NCBI RefSeq assembly: GCF_001439845.1
Contig: NZ_JYLO01000015.1
Span: forward strand, 1 to 64,000
Direction of reading: 5' to 3'
Length of the DNA: 64,000 nt
DNA from: Pseudomonas lactis
GTDB lineage: Bacteria; Pseudomonadota; Gammaproteobacteria; Pseudomonadales; Pseudomonadaceae
Part shown: positions 56,579-64,000 of the stretch, in pieces
Numbering within the stretch: position 1 is the first letter of the stretch
Layout of the letters: every line of letters starts with the position of its first letter
The notes under the pieces: generated by a model
Databases searched by the model: none
Told to the model about the DNA's origin: nothing
The model's input: only the letters and a program-made list of their open reading frames with translations
Program-made: the position numbers and the translations under genes

Positions 56579-58851
56579 CCCCCGACCAGATGCGCGATGC
56601 CTCGCTGTTGGAACTGTTCAGCCTGGAAGCCGATGCGCAGACCCAGGTGTTGAGCGCGGGCCTGCTGGCGCTGGAACGCAACCCCACCCAGGCCGACCAG
56701 CTCGAAGCCTGCATGCGCGCCGCGCATTCACTTAAAGGGGCGGCGCGGATTGTCGGCGTGGATGCCGGGGTCAGCGTGGCCCACGTCATGGAAGACTGCC
56801 TGGTCAGTGCCCAGGAAGGCCGCCTGTACCTGCAACCTGAACATATCGACGCGTTGCTGCAAGGCACCGACCTGCTGATGCGAATCGCCACGCCGGGCAA
56901 TGACGTGGGGCCGGCGGATATCGAGGCGTACGTAGCGCTGATGGAGCGCTTGCTCGATCCCTCGCAGCCGATTGCCACGCCCGTGCCAAATCCCGAGCCC
57001 ATCCCCGCGCCGCGGGTTGACGCATTGCTGCTGGAGCCCGAGCTGGAGCCCGCGCCGGTCAGCAGTGAAGCGCCGCGCCAGAGCAAACGCATGACAGAAG
57101 GCGGCGAGCGTGTGCTGCGGGTCACGGCCGAGCGCTTGAACAGCCTGTTGGACTTGTCCAGCAAATCCCTGGTGGAAACCCAGCGGCTCAAGCCGTACCT
57201 GGCCAGCCTGCAACGCCTCAAGCGCATTCAGAGCAACAGCTTGCGTGCACTGGATGCCCTGGATGGCCAGCTAAAATCCCTGGATCTGAACCTGGAAGCC
57301 CAGGAAGCCCTGGCCGATACCCGTCGCCTGCTGAGTGAAGCCCAGGCCCTGCTGGCGGAAAAAAACGCCGAGCTGGATGAGTTCGGCTGGCAGGCCGGCC
57401 AGCGCGCCCAGGTGCTCTACGACACCGCATTGGCCTGCCGCATGCGGCCGTTTGCCGATGTGCTGGCCGGGCAGGTGCGTATGGTGCGTGACCTCGGTCG
57501 CAGCCTGGGCAAGCAAGTGCGCCTGGAGATTGAAGGCGAAAAGACCCAGGTCGACCGTGACGTGCTGGAAAAACTCGAAGCGCCGCTCACCCATTTATTG
57601 CGCAATGCCGTCGACCACGGCATCGAAACCCCTGAGCAGCGCGTGCTGGCGGGCAAGCCGGCGGAGGGCTTGATTCGCCTGCGCGCGTCCCATCAGGCCG
57701 GGTTGCTGGTGCTGGAATTGAGCGATGACGGCAACGGTGTCGACCTCGAGCGCCTGCGCGGCACTATTGTCGACCGGAATTTGTCTCCGGTGGAAACGGC
57801 TCTGCGCCTGAGCGAAGAGGAGCTACTGACCTTCCTGTTCCTGCCGGGGTTCAGCCTGCGGGACAAAGTCACCGAAGTGTCCGGGCGCGGTGTGGGCCTG
57901 GACGCGGTGCAGCATATGGTTCGCCAGTTGCGCGGCGCAGTGGTGCTGGAACAGACGGCGGGGCAGGGCAGTCGCTTCCATCTTGAGGTGCCGCTGACCC
58001 TGTCGGTGGTGCGCAGCCTGGTGGTGGAAGTCGGCGAAGAAGCCTATGCGTTTCCCCTGGCGCATATCGAACGCATGTGCGACCTGGCCCCCGACGACAT
58101 CGTGCAGTTGGAAGGCCGCCAGCACTTCTGGCATGAAGGCCGACACGTCGGCCTGGTTGCCGCCAGTCAGTTGCTGCAGCGCCCGCCGGGGCAGACCCCT
58201 TCAGATACCTTGAAAGTGGTGGTGATCCGCGAACGCGATGCCGTGTACGGGATTGCCGTGGAGCGCTTTATCGGCGAGCGCACGTTGGTGGTGTTGCCGC
58301 TGGATGATCGCCTGGGCAAGGTCCAGGACATTTCTGCCGGGGCCTTGCTCGATGACGGCTCGGTGGTGTTGATCGTCGATGTCGAAGACATGCTGCGTTC
58401 AGTGGACAAGCTGCTCAATACCGGCCGCCTGGAGCGCATCGCCCGGCGCAACCAGCAGGCCACCGAAGCGCCGCGCAAGCGCGTGCTGGTGGTGGACGAC
58501 TCACTGACGGTGCGCGAGCTGCAACGCAAATTGTTACTCAACCGGGGTTATGAAGTTGCCGTGGCGGTCGATGGCATGGATGGCTGGAACGCATTGCGCT
58601 CCGAGGACTTCGACCTGCTTATCACGGATATTGATATGCCTCGCATGGACGGTATTGAATTGGTCACACTTTTGCGCCGTGACAGTCGCCTGCAATCATT
58701 GCCGGTGATGGTGGTTTCCTACAAGGATCGTGAAGAAGACCGCCGCCGTGGCCTCGACGCCGGGGCCGACTATTATCTAGCCAAAGCCAGTTTCCATGAC
58801 GACGCCTTGCTCGACGCCGTGGTTGAACTGATTGGAGGCGCCCGGGCATGA
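56575..58851 (+). CDS. wspE: Hybrid CheA-type kinase WspE
   Basis: A 758-residue histidine kinase with a receiver. The HPt His is in MRAAHSLKGAARI at residue 51; then the ATP domain (THLLRNAVDHGIETPEQRVL, GRGVGLDAVQHMV), a CheW-like regulatory domain and a C-terminal receiver with Asp in LLITDIDMPRMDG. It phosphorylates WspR and WspF. The ATG at 56575 overlaps the wspD stop. Confidence 0.95.
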   Translation: MTPDQMRDASLLELFSLEADAQTQVLSAGLLALERNPTQADQLEACMRAAHSLKGAARIVGVDAGVSVAHVMEDCLVSAQEGRLYLQPEHIDALLQGTDLLMRIATPGNDVGPADIEAYVALMERLLDPSQPIATPVPNPEPIPAPRVDALLLEPELEPAPVSSEAPRQSKRMTEGGERVLRVTAERLNSLLDLSSKSLVETQRLKPYLASLQRLKRIQSNSLRALDALDGQLKSLDLNLEAQEALADTRRLLSEAQALLAEKNAELDEFGWQAGQRAQVLYDTALACRMRPFADVLAGQVRMVRDLGRSLGKQVRLEIEGEKTQVDRDVLEKLEAPLTHLLRNAVDHGIETPEQRVLAGKPAEGLIRLRASHQAGLLVLELSDDGNGVDLERLRGTIVDRNLSPVETALRLSEEELLTFLFLPGFSLRDKVTEVSGRGVGLDAVQHMVRQLRGAVVLEQTAGQGSRFHLEVPLTLSVVRSLVVEVGEEAYAFPLAHIERMCDLAPDDIVQLEGRQHFWHEGRHVGLVAASQLLQRPPGQTPSDTLKVVVIRERDAVYGIAVERFIGERTLVVLPLDDRLGKVQDISAGALLDDGSVVLIVDVEDMLRSVDKLLNTGRLERIARRNQQATEAPRKRVLVVDDSLTVRELQRKLLLNRGYEVAVAVDGMDGWNALRSEDFDLLITDIDMPRMDGIELVTLLRRDSRLQSLPVMVVSYKDREEDRRRGLDAGADYYLAKASFHDDALLDAVVELIGGARA

Positions 58852-59858
58852 GGATTGCGATCGTCAATGACATGCCCCTGGCCGTAGAGGCCTTGCGCCG
58901 TGCCTTGAGTTACGAGCCCGCCCACGAGGTGGTGTGGGTAGCCAGCAATGGCCTGGAAGCGGTGCAGCGTTGCGCCGAGCTGACCCCGGACCTGATCCTG
59001 ATGGACTTGATCATGCCGGTGATGGACGGCGTGGAAGCTACCCGCCAGATCATGGCCGACACGCCATGCCCGATCGTGATCGTCACCGTTGACCGCCAGG
59101 CCAACGTCAGCCGTGTATTCGAAGCCATGGGCCACGGCGCCCTGGATGTGGTGGACACCCCGGCACTGGGCGTGGGCAACCCCAAGGATGCGGCGGCGCC
59201 CCTGTTGCGCAAGATCCTCAATATTGGCTGGCTGATCGGCCAGCGCGGCACGCGGGTGCGTGCCGAAACCCCGCCGCAGCGGGTCACCGGCAAGCGTCAA
59301 CGGCTGGTGGCGATTGGTTCTTCGGCCGGTGGGCCGGCGGCCCTGGAAGTTCTGCTCAAGGGGTTGCCCCGGGATTTCCCTGCCGCCATCGTGCTAGTGC
59401 AGCATGTGGACCAGGTGTTTGCCGCTGGCATGGCCGAGTGGCTGAGCAGCGCTTCCGGCCTGCCGGTGCGCCTGGCCTGTGAAGGCGAGCCGCCTCAACC
59501 CGGCGTGGTATTGCTGGCCGGCACCAACCACCATATTCGCTTGTTGAAAAATGGCACGCTAGCCTATACCGCAGAGCCGGTGAACGAGATTTACCGGCCG
59601 TCGATCGACGTGTTTTTCGAAAGCGTCGCCAGCCACTGGAACGGTGACGCCGTCGGTGTCTTGCTCACGGGCATGGGGCGCGACGGCGCCCAGGGCCTCA
59701 AGCTGATGCGGGAACAAGGATATTTGACCATCGCCCAGGACCAACAGAGTTCGGCGGTGTATGGCATGCCCAAAGCGGCGGCGGCGATTGATGCCGCTGT
59801 TGAAATTCGCCCACTGGATAGAATTGCGCCCCGATTGCTGGAGGTCTTTGCAAAATGA
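58848..59858 (+). CDS. wspF: CheB-type methylesterase WspF
   Basis: A 336-residue methylesterase that removes methyl groups from WspA and damps the pathway; loss-of-function mutants in relatives are wrinkly. The receiver has its Asp at residue 53 (LILMDLIMPVMDG). The catalytic triad is visible as Ser (IGSSAGGPAA), His (VQHVD) and Asp (GMGRDGAQGL). The gene is intact here. It overlaps wspE by 4 bases. Confidence 0.95.
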   Translation: MRIAIVNDMPLAVEALRRALSYEPAHEVVWVASNGLEAVQRCAELTPDLILMDLIMPVMDGVEATRQIMADTPCPIVIVTVDRQANVSRVFEAMGHGALDVVDTPALGVGNPKDAAAPLLRKILNIGWLIGQRGTRVRAETPPQRVTGKRQRLVAIGSSAGGPAALEVLLKGLPRDFPAAIVLVQHVDQVFAAGMAEWLSSASGLPVRLACEGEPPQPGVVLLAGTNHHIRLLKNGTLAYTAEPVNEIYRPSIDVFFESVASHWNGDAVGVLLTGMGRDGAQGLKLMREQGYLTIAQDQQSSAVYGMPKAAAAIDAAVEIRPLDRIAPRLLEVFAK

Positions 59859-59910
59859 ACAAAAATCTCCCGCCGTGCTGGCTTGCAGGTAGTAATTCAG
59901 GTGACTGCAC

Positions 59911-60912
59911 ATGAATGATTTACAGCTCGACGACTTCAAGACCGACGAAAACGCCGCCATGGTGTTGCTGGTCGACGACCAGGCCATGATCGGTGAAGCC
60001 GTGCGGCGTGGCCTGGCCCATGAAGAAAACATCGACTTCCACTTTTGTGCCGACCCGCACCAGGCGATTGCCCAGGCGATCCGCATCAAGCCCACGGTGA
60101 TCCTGCAAGACCTGGTGATGCCGGGCCTGGACGGCCTCACTCTGGTGCGCGAATACCGCAATCACCCGGCCACCGCGAATATTCCGATCATCGTGCTGTC
60201 CACCAAGGAGGACCCGCTGATCAAGAGTGCGGCCTTTGCGGCCGGGGCCAACGATTACCTGGTCAAGCTGCCGGACAACATCGAGTTGGTGGCGCGCATC
60301 CGCTATCACTCGCGGTCCTACATGACCCTGTTGCAGCGCGACGCGGCCTACCGCGCGTTGCGCGTCAGCCAGCAACAGTTGCTGGACACCAACCTGGTGC
60401 TGCAACGCCTGATGAACTCCGATGGCCTGACCGGGCTGTCCAACCGCCGCCACTTCGACGAATACCTGGAGCTGGAATGGCGCCGCGCCATGCGCGACCA
60501 GACCCAACTGTCGCTGCTGATGATCGACGTGGACTTCTTCAAGACCTTCAACGACAGCTTCGGCCACGTCGAGGGCGACGAAGCCCTGCGCAAAGTCGCC
60601 AACACCATCCGTGAAGCCAGCAGCCGACCTTCGGATTTGCCGGCGCGCTACGGCGGCGAAGAGTTCGCGCTGGTCCTGCCCAGCACCTCGCCGGGCGGCG
60701 CACGCCTGGTCGCGGAAAAACTGCGCATGGCGGTGGCGGCGTTGAAAATCCCGCACATCGCCCCGGCTGAAGGCTCCAGCCTGACCATCAGTATTGGGCT
60801 GTCGACGTTGACACCGGTCCAGGGCACGGACTGTCGGCAGTTGATCATGGCGGCGGACAAGGGGTTGTACACGGCCAAGAACAATGGGCGTAATCAGGTG
60901 GGCATCGAGTAA
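59911..60912 (+). CDS. wspR: Diguanylate cyclase response regulator WspR
   Basis: A 333-residue output protein making c-di-GMP. The receiver Asp is residue 67 (ILQDLVMPGLDG); the GGDEF domain has GGEEF at 248-252 and the inhibitory RxxD site RPSD at 239-242, five residues before. It is active when phosphorylated by WspE. A 52-base gap separates it from wspF. A REP pair follows. Confidence 0.96.
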   Translation: MNDLQLDDFKTDENAAMVLLVDDQAMIGEAVRRGLAHEENIDFHFCADPHQAIAQAIRIKPTVILQDLVMPGLDGLTLVREYRNHPATANIPIIVLSTKEDPLIKSAAFAAGANDYLVKLPDNIELVARIRYHSRSYMTLLQRDAAYRALRVSQQQLLDTNLVLQRLMNSDGLTGLSNRRHFDEYLELEWRRAMRDQTQLSLLMIDVDFFKTFNDSFGHVEGDEALRKVANTIREASSRPSDLPARYGGEEFALVLPSTSPGGARLVAEKLRMAVAALKIPHIAPAEGSSLTISIGLSTLTPVQGTDCRQLIMAADKGLYTAKNNGRNQVGIE

Positions 60913-60933
60913 TCCCACGCGCCGCTCAACCCC

Positions 60934-61022
60934 TGTGGGAGCTGGCTTGCCTGCGATGGCGGTGTATCCGTCACACAAGTATCGACTGGTACACCGCCAT
61001 CGCAGGCAAGCCAGCTCCCACA
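60934..61022. repeat. REP pair (REPIN)
   Basis: TGTGGGAGCTGGCTTGCCTG and its inverted copy around a loop that is itself partly palindromic (GCGGTGTA...TACACCGC), between wspR and prfB. Confidence 0.9.
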
Positions 61023-61149
61023 TTTGATCTCTATCTGGCTGCGGATCGTGTACAAACCCCCGCCTTTTCGGCCAAGCGGGCTGCCGTTTCCAGCCGTTTG
61101 CCGTTATACTCGCCGGCTTTCAAAAGTTCGCCAACGAGTGCTGCCCGCC

Positions 61150-62245
61150 ATGGAAATCAACCCGATCCTTAACACCATCAAGGACCTGTCCGAGCGCTCC
61201 GAAACTATTCGGGGGTATCTTTGACTACGATCAAAAGCATGAGCGTCTGACCGAGGTCAATCGCGAGCTTGAAGATCCGAGTGTCTGGAACAAACCTGAA
61301 TACGCCCAGGAACTGGGGCGCGAGCGCGCTGCGCTGGCACAGATCGTCGATACCCTCGACGAACTGAACACCGGCCTGGGTGATTGCCGCGACCTGCTGG
61401 ACATGGCCGTCGAAGAAAACGACGAAGGCGCAGTGGGCGATGTCGTCGCCGAGCTGGCCCGTCTCGAGGAGAACCTCGCCAAGCTTGAATTTCGCCGCAT
61501 GTTCAGCCATGAAATGGACCCGAACAATGCCTACCTGGATATCCAGGCCGGTTCCGGCGGCACCGAGGCCCAGGACTGGGCCAACATCCTGCTGCGCATG
61601 TACCTGCGCTGGGCCGACAAGCGCGGTTTCGACGCGACCATCATGGAACTGTCTGCCGGTGAAGTGGCCGGTATCAAGGGCGCGACCGTGCACATCAAGG
61701 GCGAATACGCCTTTGGCTGGCTGCGCACCGAGATCGGCGTGCACCGCCTGGTGCGCAAGAGCCCGTTCGACTCCGGCAACCGTCGCCACACGTCGTTCTC
61801 CGCCGTTTTCGTCTCGCCAGAGATCGACGACAAGGTGGAAATCGAGATCAACCCGGCCGACCTGCGGATCGACACCTACCGTTCCTCCGGTGCCGGTGGC
61901 CAGCACGTAAACACCACTGACTCGGCCGTACGTATTACCCACGTACCGACCAATACCGTGGTCAGCTGCCAGAACGAACGTTCCCAGCACGCCAACAAGG
62001 ACACCGCCATGAAAATGCTGCGGGCCAAGTTGTACGAGCAGGAAATGCAGAAGCGCAACGCCGCTTCCCAGGCGCTGGAAGACACCAAGTCGGATATCGG
62101 CTGGGGTCACCAGATCCGTTCGTACGTGCTCGATGCCTCGCGGATCAAGGATCTGCGCACTAACATCGAACGCAGCGACTGCGACAAGGTACTCGACGGC
62201 GATATCGACGAATACCTGGAAGCCAGCCTGAAATCCGGCCTCTAA
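61150..62245 (+). CDS. prfB: Peptide chain release factor 2 (programmed +1 frameshift)
   Basis: Reads UAA and UGA stops. Codons 1-24 run from 61150 to CTT (61219-61221), then an in-frame TGA at 61222-61224. The sequence GGGGGTATCTTTGAC is the classical frameshift site: an internal Shine-Dalgarno-like G run, CTT and TGA. After a +1 shift translation continues at GAC (61223) for 340 codons, total 364 residues, the normal length. GGQ is seen in SSGAGGQHVNTTDSAV and the SPF recognition motif in RKSPFDSGNR. This is autoregulation by RF2 level, not a mutation. Confidence 0.97.
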
Positions 62246-62252
62246 TACCCTC

Positions 62253-62275
62253 TGTGGGAGCGGGCTTGCCCGCGA
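62253..62275 (+). repeat. Solo REP sequence
   Basis: TGTGGGAGCGGGCTTGCCCG, a single arm without an inverted partner, between prfB and lysS. Confidence 0.75.
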
Positions 62276-62324
62276 TCCCCCGCCGAAGGCTGGGGGCAAC
62301 GAACCTGATGGAATATTTAAAGAC

Positions 62325-63827
62325 ATGAGCGACCAACAACTCGACCCGCAAGCCCTGCAACAGGAAGAAAACTCCCTGATCGCCCTGCGCAAGGAAAAGC
62401 TTGCTGCCGAGCGCGCCAAGGGTAACGCCTTCCCCAACGACTTCCGCCGCGACAACTACTGCGATGCCTTGCAGAAGCAATACGCGGACAAGACCAAGGA
62501 AGAACTGGCAGAGGCTGCGATCCCGGTCAAGGTGGCAGGTCGCATCATGCTCAACCGTGGCTCGTTCATGGTGATCCAGGACATGACCGGTCGCATCCAG
62601 GTCTACGTCAACCGCAAGACCCTGTCCGAAGAAACCCTGGCCTCGGTGAAAACCTGGGACATGGGCGATATCATCGCAGCCGAAGGCACCCTGGCCCGTT
62701 CCGGCAAGGGCGACCTGTACGTCGAGATGACCAACGTGCGCCTGCTGACCAAGTCCCTGCGCCCGCTGCCAGACAAGCACCACGGCCTGACCGACACCGA
62801 ACAGCGCTATCGCCAGCGCTACGTTGACCTGATCGTCAACGAAGACGTGCGCCAGACCTTCCGCGTGCGCTCGCAAGTCATTGCTCACATCCGCAGCTTC
62901 CTGATGCAGCGTGACTTCCTGGAAGTCGAAACCCCGATGCTGCAGACCATCCCGGGTGGTGCCGCAGCCAAGCCGTTCGAAACCCACCACAACGCGCTGG
63001 ACATGGAAATGTTCCTGCGTATCGCGCCGGAGCTGTACCTCAAGCGCCTGGTGGTTGGCGGCTTCGAGAAAGTGTTCGAGATCAACCGCAACTTCCGTAA
63101 CGAAGGCGTCTCGACCCGTCACAACCCAGAATTCACCATGTTGGAGTTCTACCAGGCCTACGCCGACTACGAAGACAACATGGACCTGACCGAAGAGCTG
63201 TTCCGCGAGCTGGCACAGCTGGTGCTGGGCAGCACTGACGTGCCGTACGGCGACAAGGTGTTCCACTTCGGCGAGCCGTTCGTGCGCCTGTCGGTGTTCG
63301 ACTCGATCCTCAAGTACAACCCCGAGCTGACCGCTGACGACCTCAACGACATCGACAAGGCCCGTGCCATTGCCAAGAAAGCCGGCGCCAAGGTGCTGGG
63401 CTTCGAAGGCCTGGGCAAGCTGCAGGTGATGATTTTCGAAGAGCTGGTGGAGCACAAGCTGGAACAGCCGCACTTCATTACCCAGTACCCGTTCGAAGTG
63501 TCGCCGCTGGCCCGTCGCAACGACGACAACCCGAACGTCACCGACCGTTTCGAGTTGTTCATTGGTGGCCGCGAAATCGCCAACGCCTATTCCGAGCTTA
63601 ACGACGCGGAAGACCAGGCCGAGCGTTTCATGGCCCAGGTGGCCGACAAGGACGCCGGTGACGACGAAGCCATGCACTACGATGCCGACTTCGTACGGGC
63701 CCTGGAATACGGCATGCCGCCCACTGCCGGTGAAGGCATCGGCATCGACCGTCTGGTGATGTTGTTGACCAACTCGCCGTCGATCCGCGATGTGATCCTG
63801 TTCCCGCACATGCGGCCACAAGCGTAA
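62325..63827 (+). CDS. lysS: Lysyl-tRNA synthetase (class II)
   Basis: A 500-residue enzyme charging tRNA-Lys. The N-terminal OB anticodon-binding domain (VAGRIMLNRGSFMVIQDMTG) is followed by the class II core: RSQVIAHIRSFLMQRDFLEV (motif 1), EINRNFRNEGVSTRHNPEFT (motif 2) and AGEGIGIDRLVMLLTNSPSI (motif 3). It follows prfB as in most proteobacteria. A terminator follows. Confidence 0.97.
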   Translation: MSDQQLDPQALQQEENSLIALRKEKLAAERAKGNAFPNDFRRDNYCDALQKQYADKTKEELAEAAIPVKVAGRIMLNRGSFMVIQDMTGRIQVYVNRKTLSEETLASVKTWDMGDIIAAEGTLARSGKGDLYVEMTNVRLLTKSLRPLPDKHHGLTDTEQRYRQRYVDLIVNEDVRQTFRVRSQVIAHIRSFLMQRDFLEVETPMLQTIPGGAAAKPFETHHNALDMEMFLRIAPELYLKRLVVGGFEKVFEINRNFRNEGVSTRHNPEFTMLEFYQAYADYEDNMDLTEELFRELAQLVLGSTDVPYGDKVFHFGEPFVRLSVFDSILKYNPELTADDLNDIDKARAIAKKAGAKVLGFEGLGKLQVMIFEELVEHKLEQPHFITQYPFEVSPLARRNDDNPNVTDRFELFIGGREIANAYSELNDAEDQAERFMAQVADKDAGDDEAMHYDADFVRALEYGMPPTAGEGIGIDRLVMLLTNSPSIRDVILFPHMRPQA

Positions 63828-63842
63828 CCGTAGCGAAATCCG

Positions 63843-63870
63843 AAGCCGCCTTTTATAAGGCGGCTTTTTT
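63843..63870 (+). terminator. Terminator of lysS
   Basis: AAGCCGCCTT-TTAT-AAGGCGGCTT stem followed by a T run. Confidence 0.92.
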
Positions 63871-63902
63871 ATGTGGCCTGTTCAAGTGGTGCTCGTCAGT
63901 GA

Positions 63903-63951
63903 TCGTTCCCACGCTCCGCGTGGGAATGCACCCTGTGACGCTCCGCGTCAC
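63903..63951. repeat. Double palindromic repeat
   Basis: Two adjacent small palindromes, TTCCCACGC-TCC-GCGTGGGAA and GTGACGC-TCC-GCGTCAC, a common intergenic repeat pattern in this genus. Confidence 0.7.
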
Positions 63952-63967
63952 CTCTAAAGGAAGAAGT

Positions 63968-64000
63968 GTGGTGAACCGCGTAATAGCTCAAGAAGGTGCC
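63968..64000 (+). CDS. Possible start of the next gene (cut by the window end)
   Basis: A GTG at 63968 follows AAGGA by 6 bases and opens the frame VVNRVIAQEGA up to the window edge. A regulator gene often follows lysS in Pseudomonas, but ten codons are not enough to say what this is. Confidence 0.35.
   Translation, partial: MVNRVIAQEGA

Noticed and set aside
61222..61224. In-frame stop in prfB as a possible mutation
   Set aside because: It is the conserved RF2 programmed frameshift site (GGGGGTATCTTTGAC).
1..64000. tRNA or rRNA genes
   Set aside because: Looking for the T-loop and acceptor patterns by eye found none outside coding regions; a covariance search was not possible.

Overview
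The window reads as a chromosome segment of the Pseudomonas fluorescens group. The gene set and order (cinA-recA-recX, a LOG-family gene, erdR-dgkA, divergent finR/fpr, rimO, kup, the complete wspABCDEFR operon, prfB-lysS), the high-GC coding style and the many GTGGGAGC-type REP palindromes all point there. This is inference from gene content; no database search was possible.

Layout. (1) Bases 1 to about 1541 look like the right end of a prophage (3'-part of a cell-wall hydrolase, a Dam-like adenine methylase, a small gene). It abuts an 18-codon remnant of the 5' end of mutS (1542-1595, minus strand), so the prophage appears to sit inside mutS. (2) 1596-4360 is an accessory pocket: a palindromic repeat, a DUF3077 gene with a structured C4/ash-like leader, an orphan protein, and a probable two-gene toxin-antitoxin pair (Panacea-domain antitoxin plus a 2-TM membrane protein). 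(3) 4399-32319 is a double tailocin (headless phage tail) cluster. A RecA-cleavable PrtR-type repressor (4591-5325) faces a strong promoter carrying three matching operators. Then come a leader with a 34-codon ORF and an intrinsic terminator, a holin, a contractile R-type (Mu/P2-like) tail module (6278-17340), a flexible F-type (lambda-like) tail module (17433-31289) with two tandem fibre cassettes, and a shared lysis set (GH19 endolysin, Rz, nested Rz1). No capsid, terminase, portal or integrase gene is present in this cluster, which is what separates a tailocin from a prophage. (4) 32401-63827 is mostly core genome: cinA, SOS-controlled recA, recX and housekeeping genes, interrupted by a toxin-antitoxin islet flanked by perfect 23-bp direct repeats (44831-45810), then wspA-R, prfB (with its programmed +1 frameshift) and lysS. 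The first bases of a further gene may begin at 63968.

How it works together. DNA damage would activate RecA (encoded about 0.7 kb beyond the lysis genes), which should trigger self-cleavage of the PrtR-like repressor, free the operators at 5412-5481 and start tail production. Holin, endolysin and spanins then release R- and F-type particles whose fibres decide which competitor strains are killed. Both tail modules carry the expected overlapping tail-chaperone frames: E/E' has a textbook slippery heptamer, G/T does not. The wsp operon is a surface-sensing chemotaxis-like pathway that ends in the diguanylate cyclase WspR.

The points that deserve most attention are the mutS-interrupting prophage that also carries a Dam-like methylase, the PanAT-like pair beside the tailocin regulator, the terminator-containing tailocin leader, the duplicated gpI gene and duplicated fibre cassettes of the F-type tail, a palindromic mobile element that split a terminator, and the repeat-flanked toxin-antitoxin islet.
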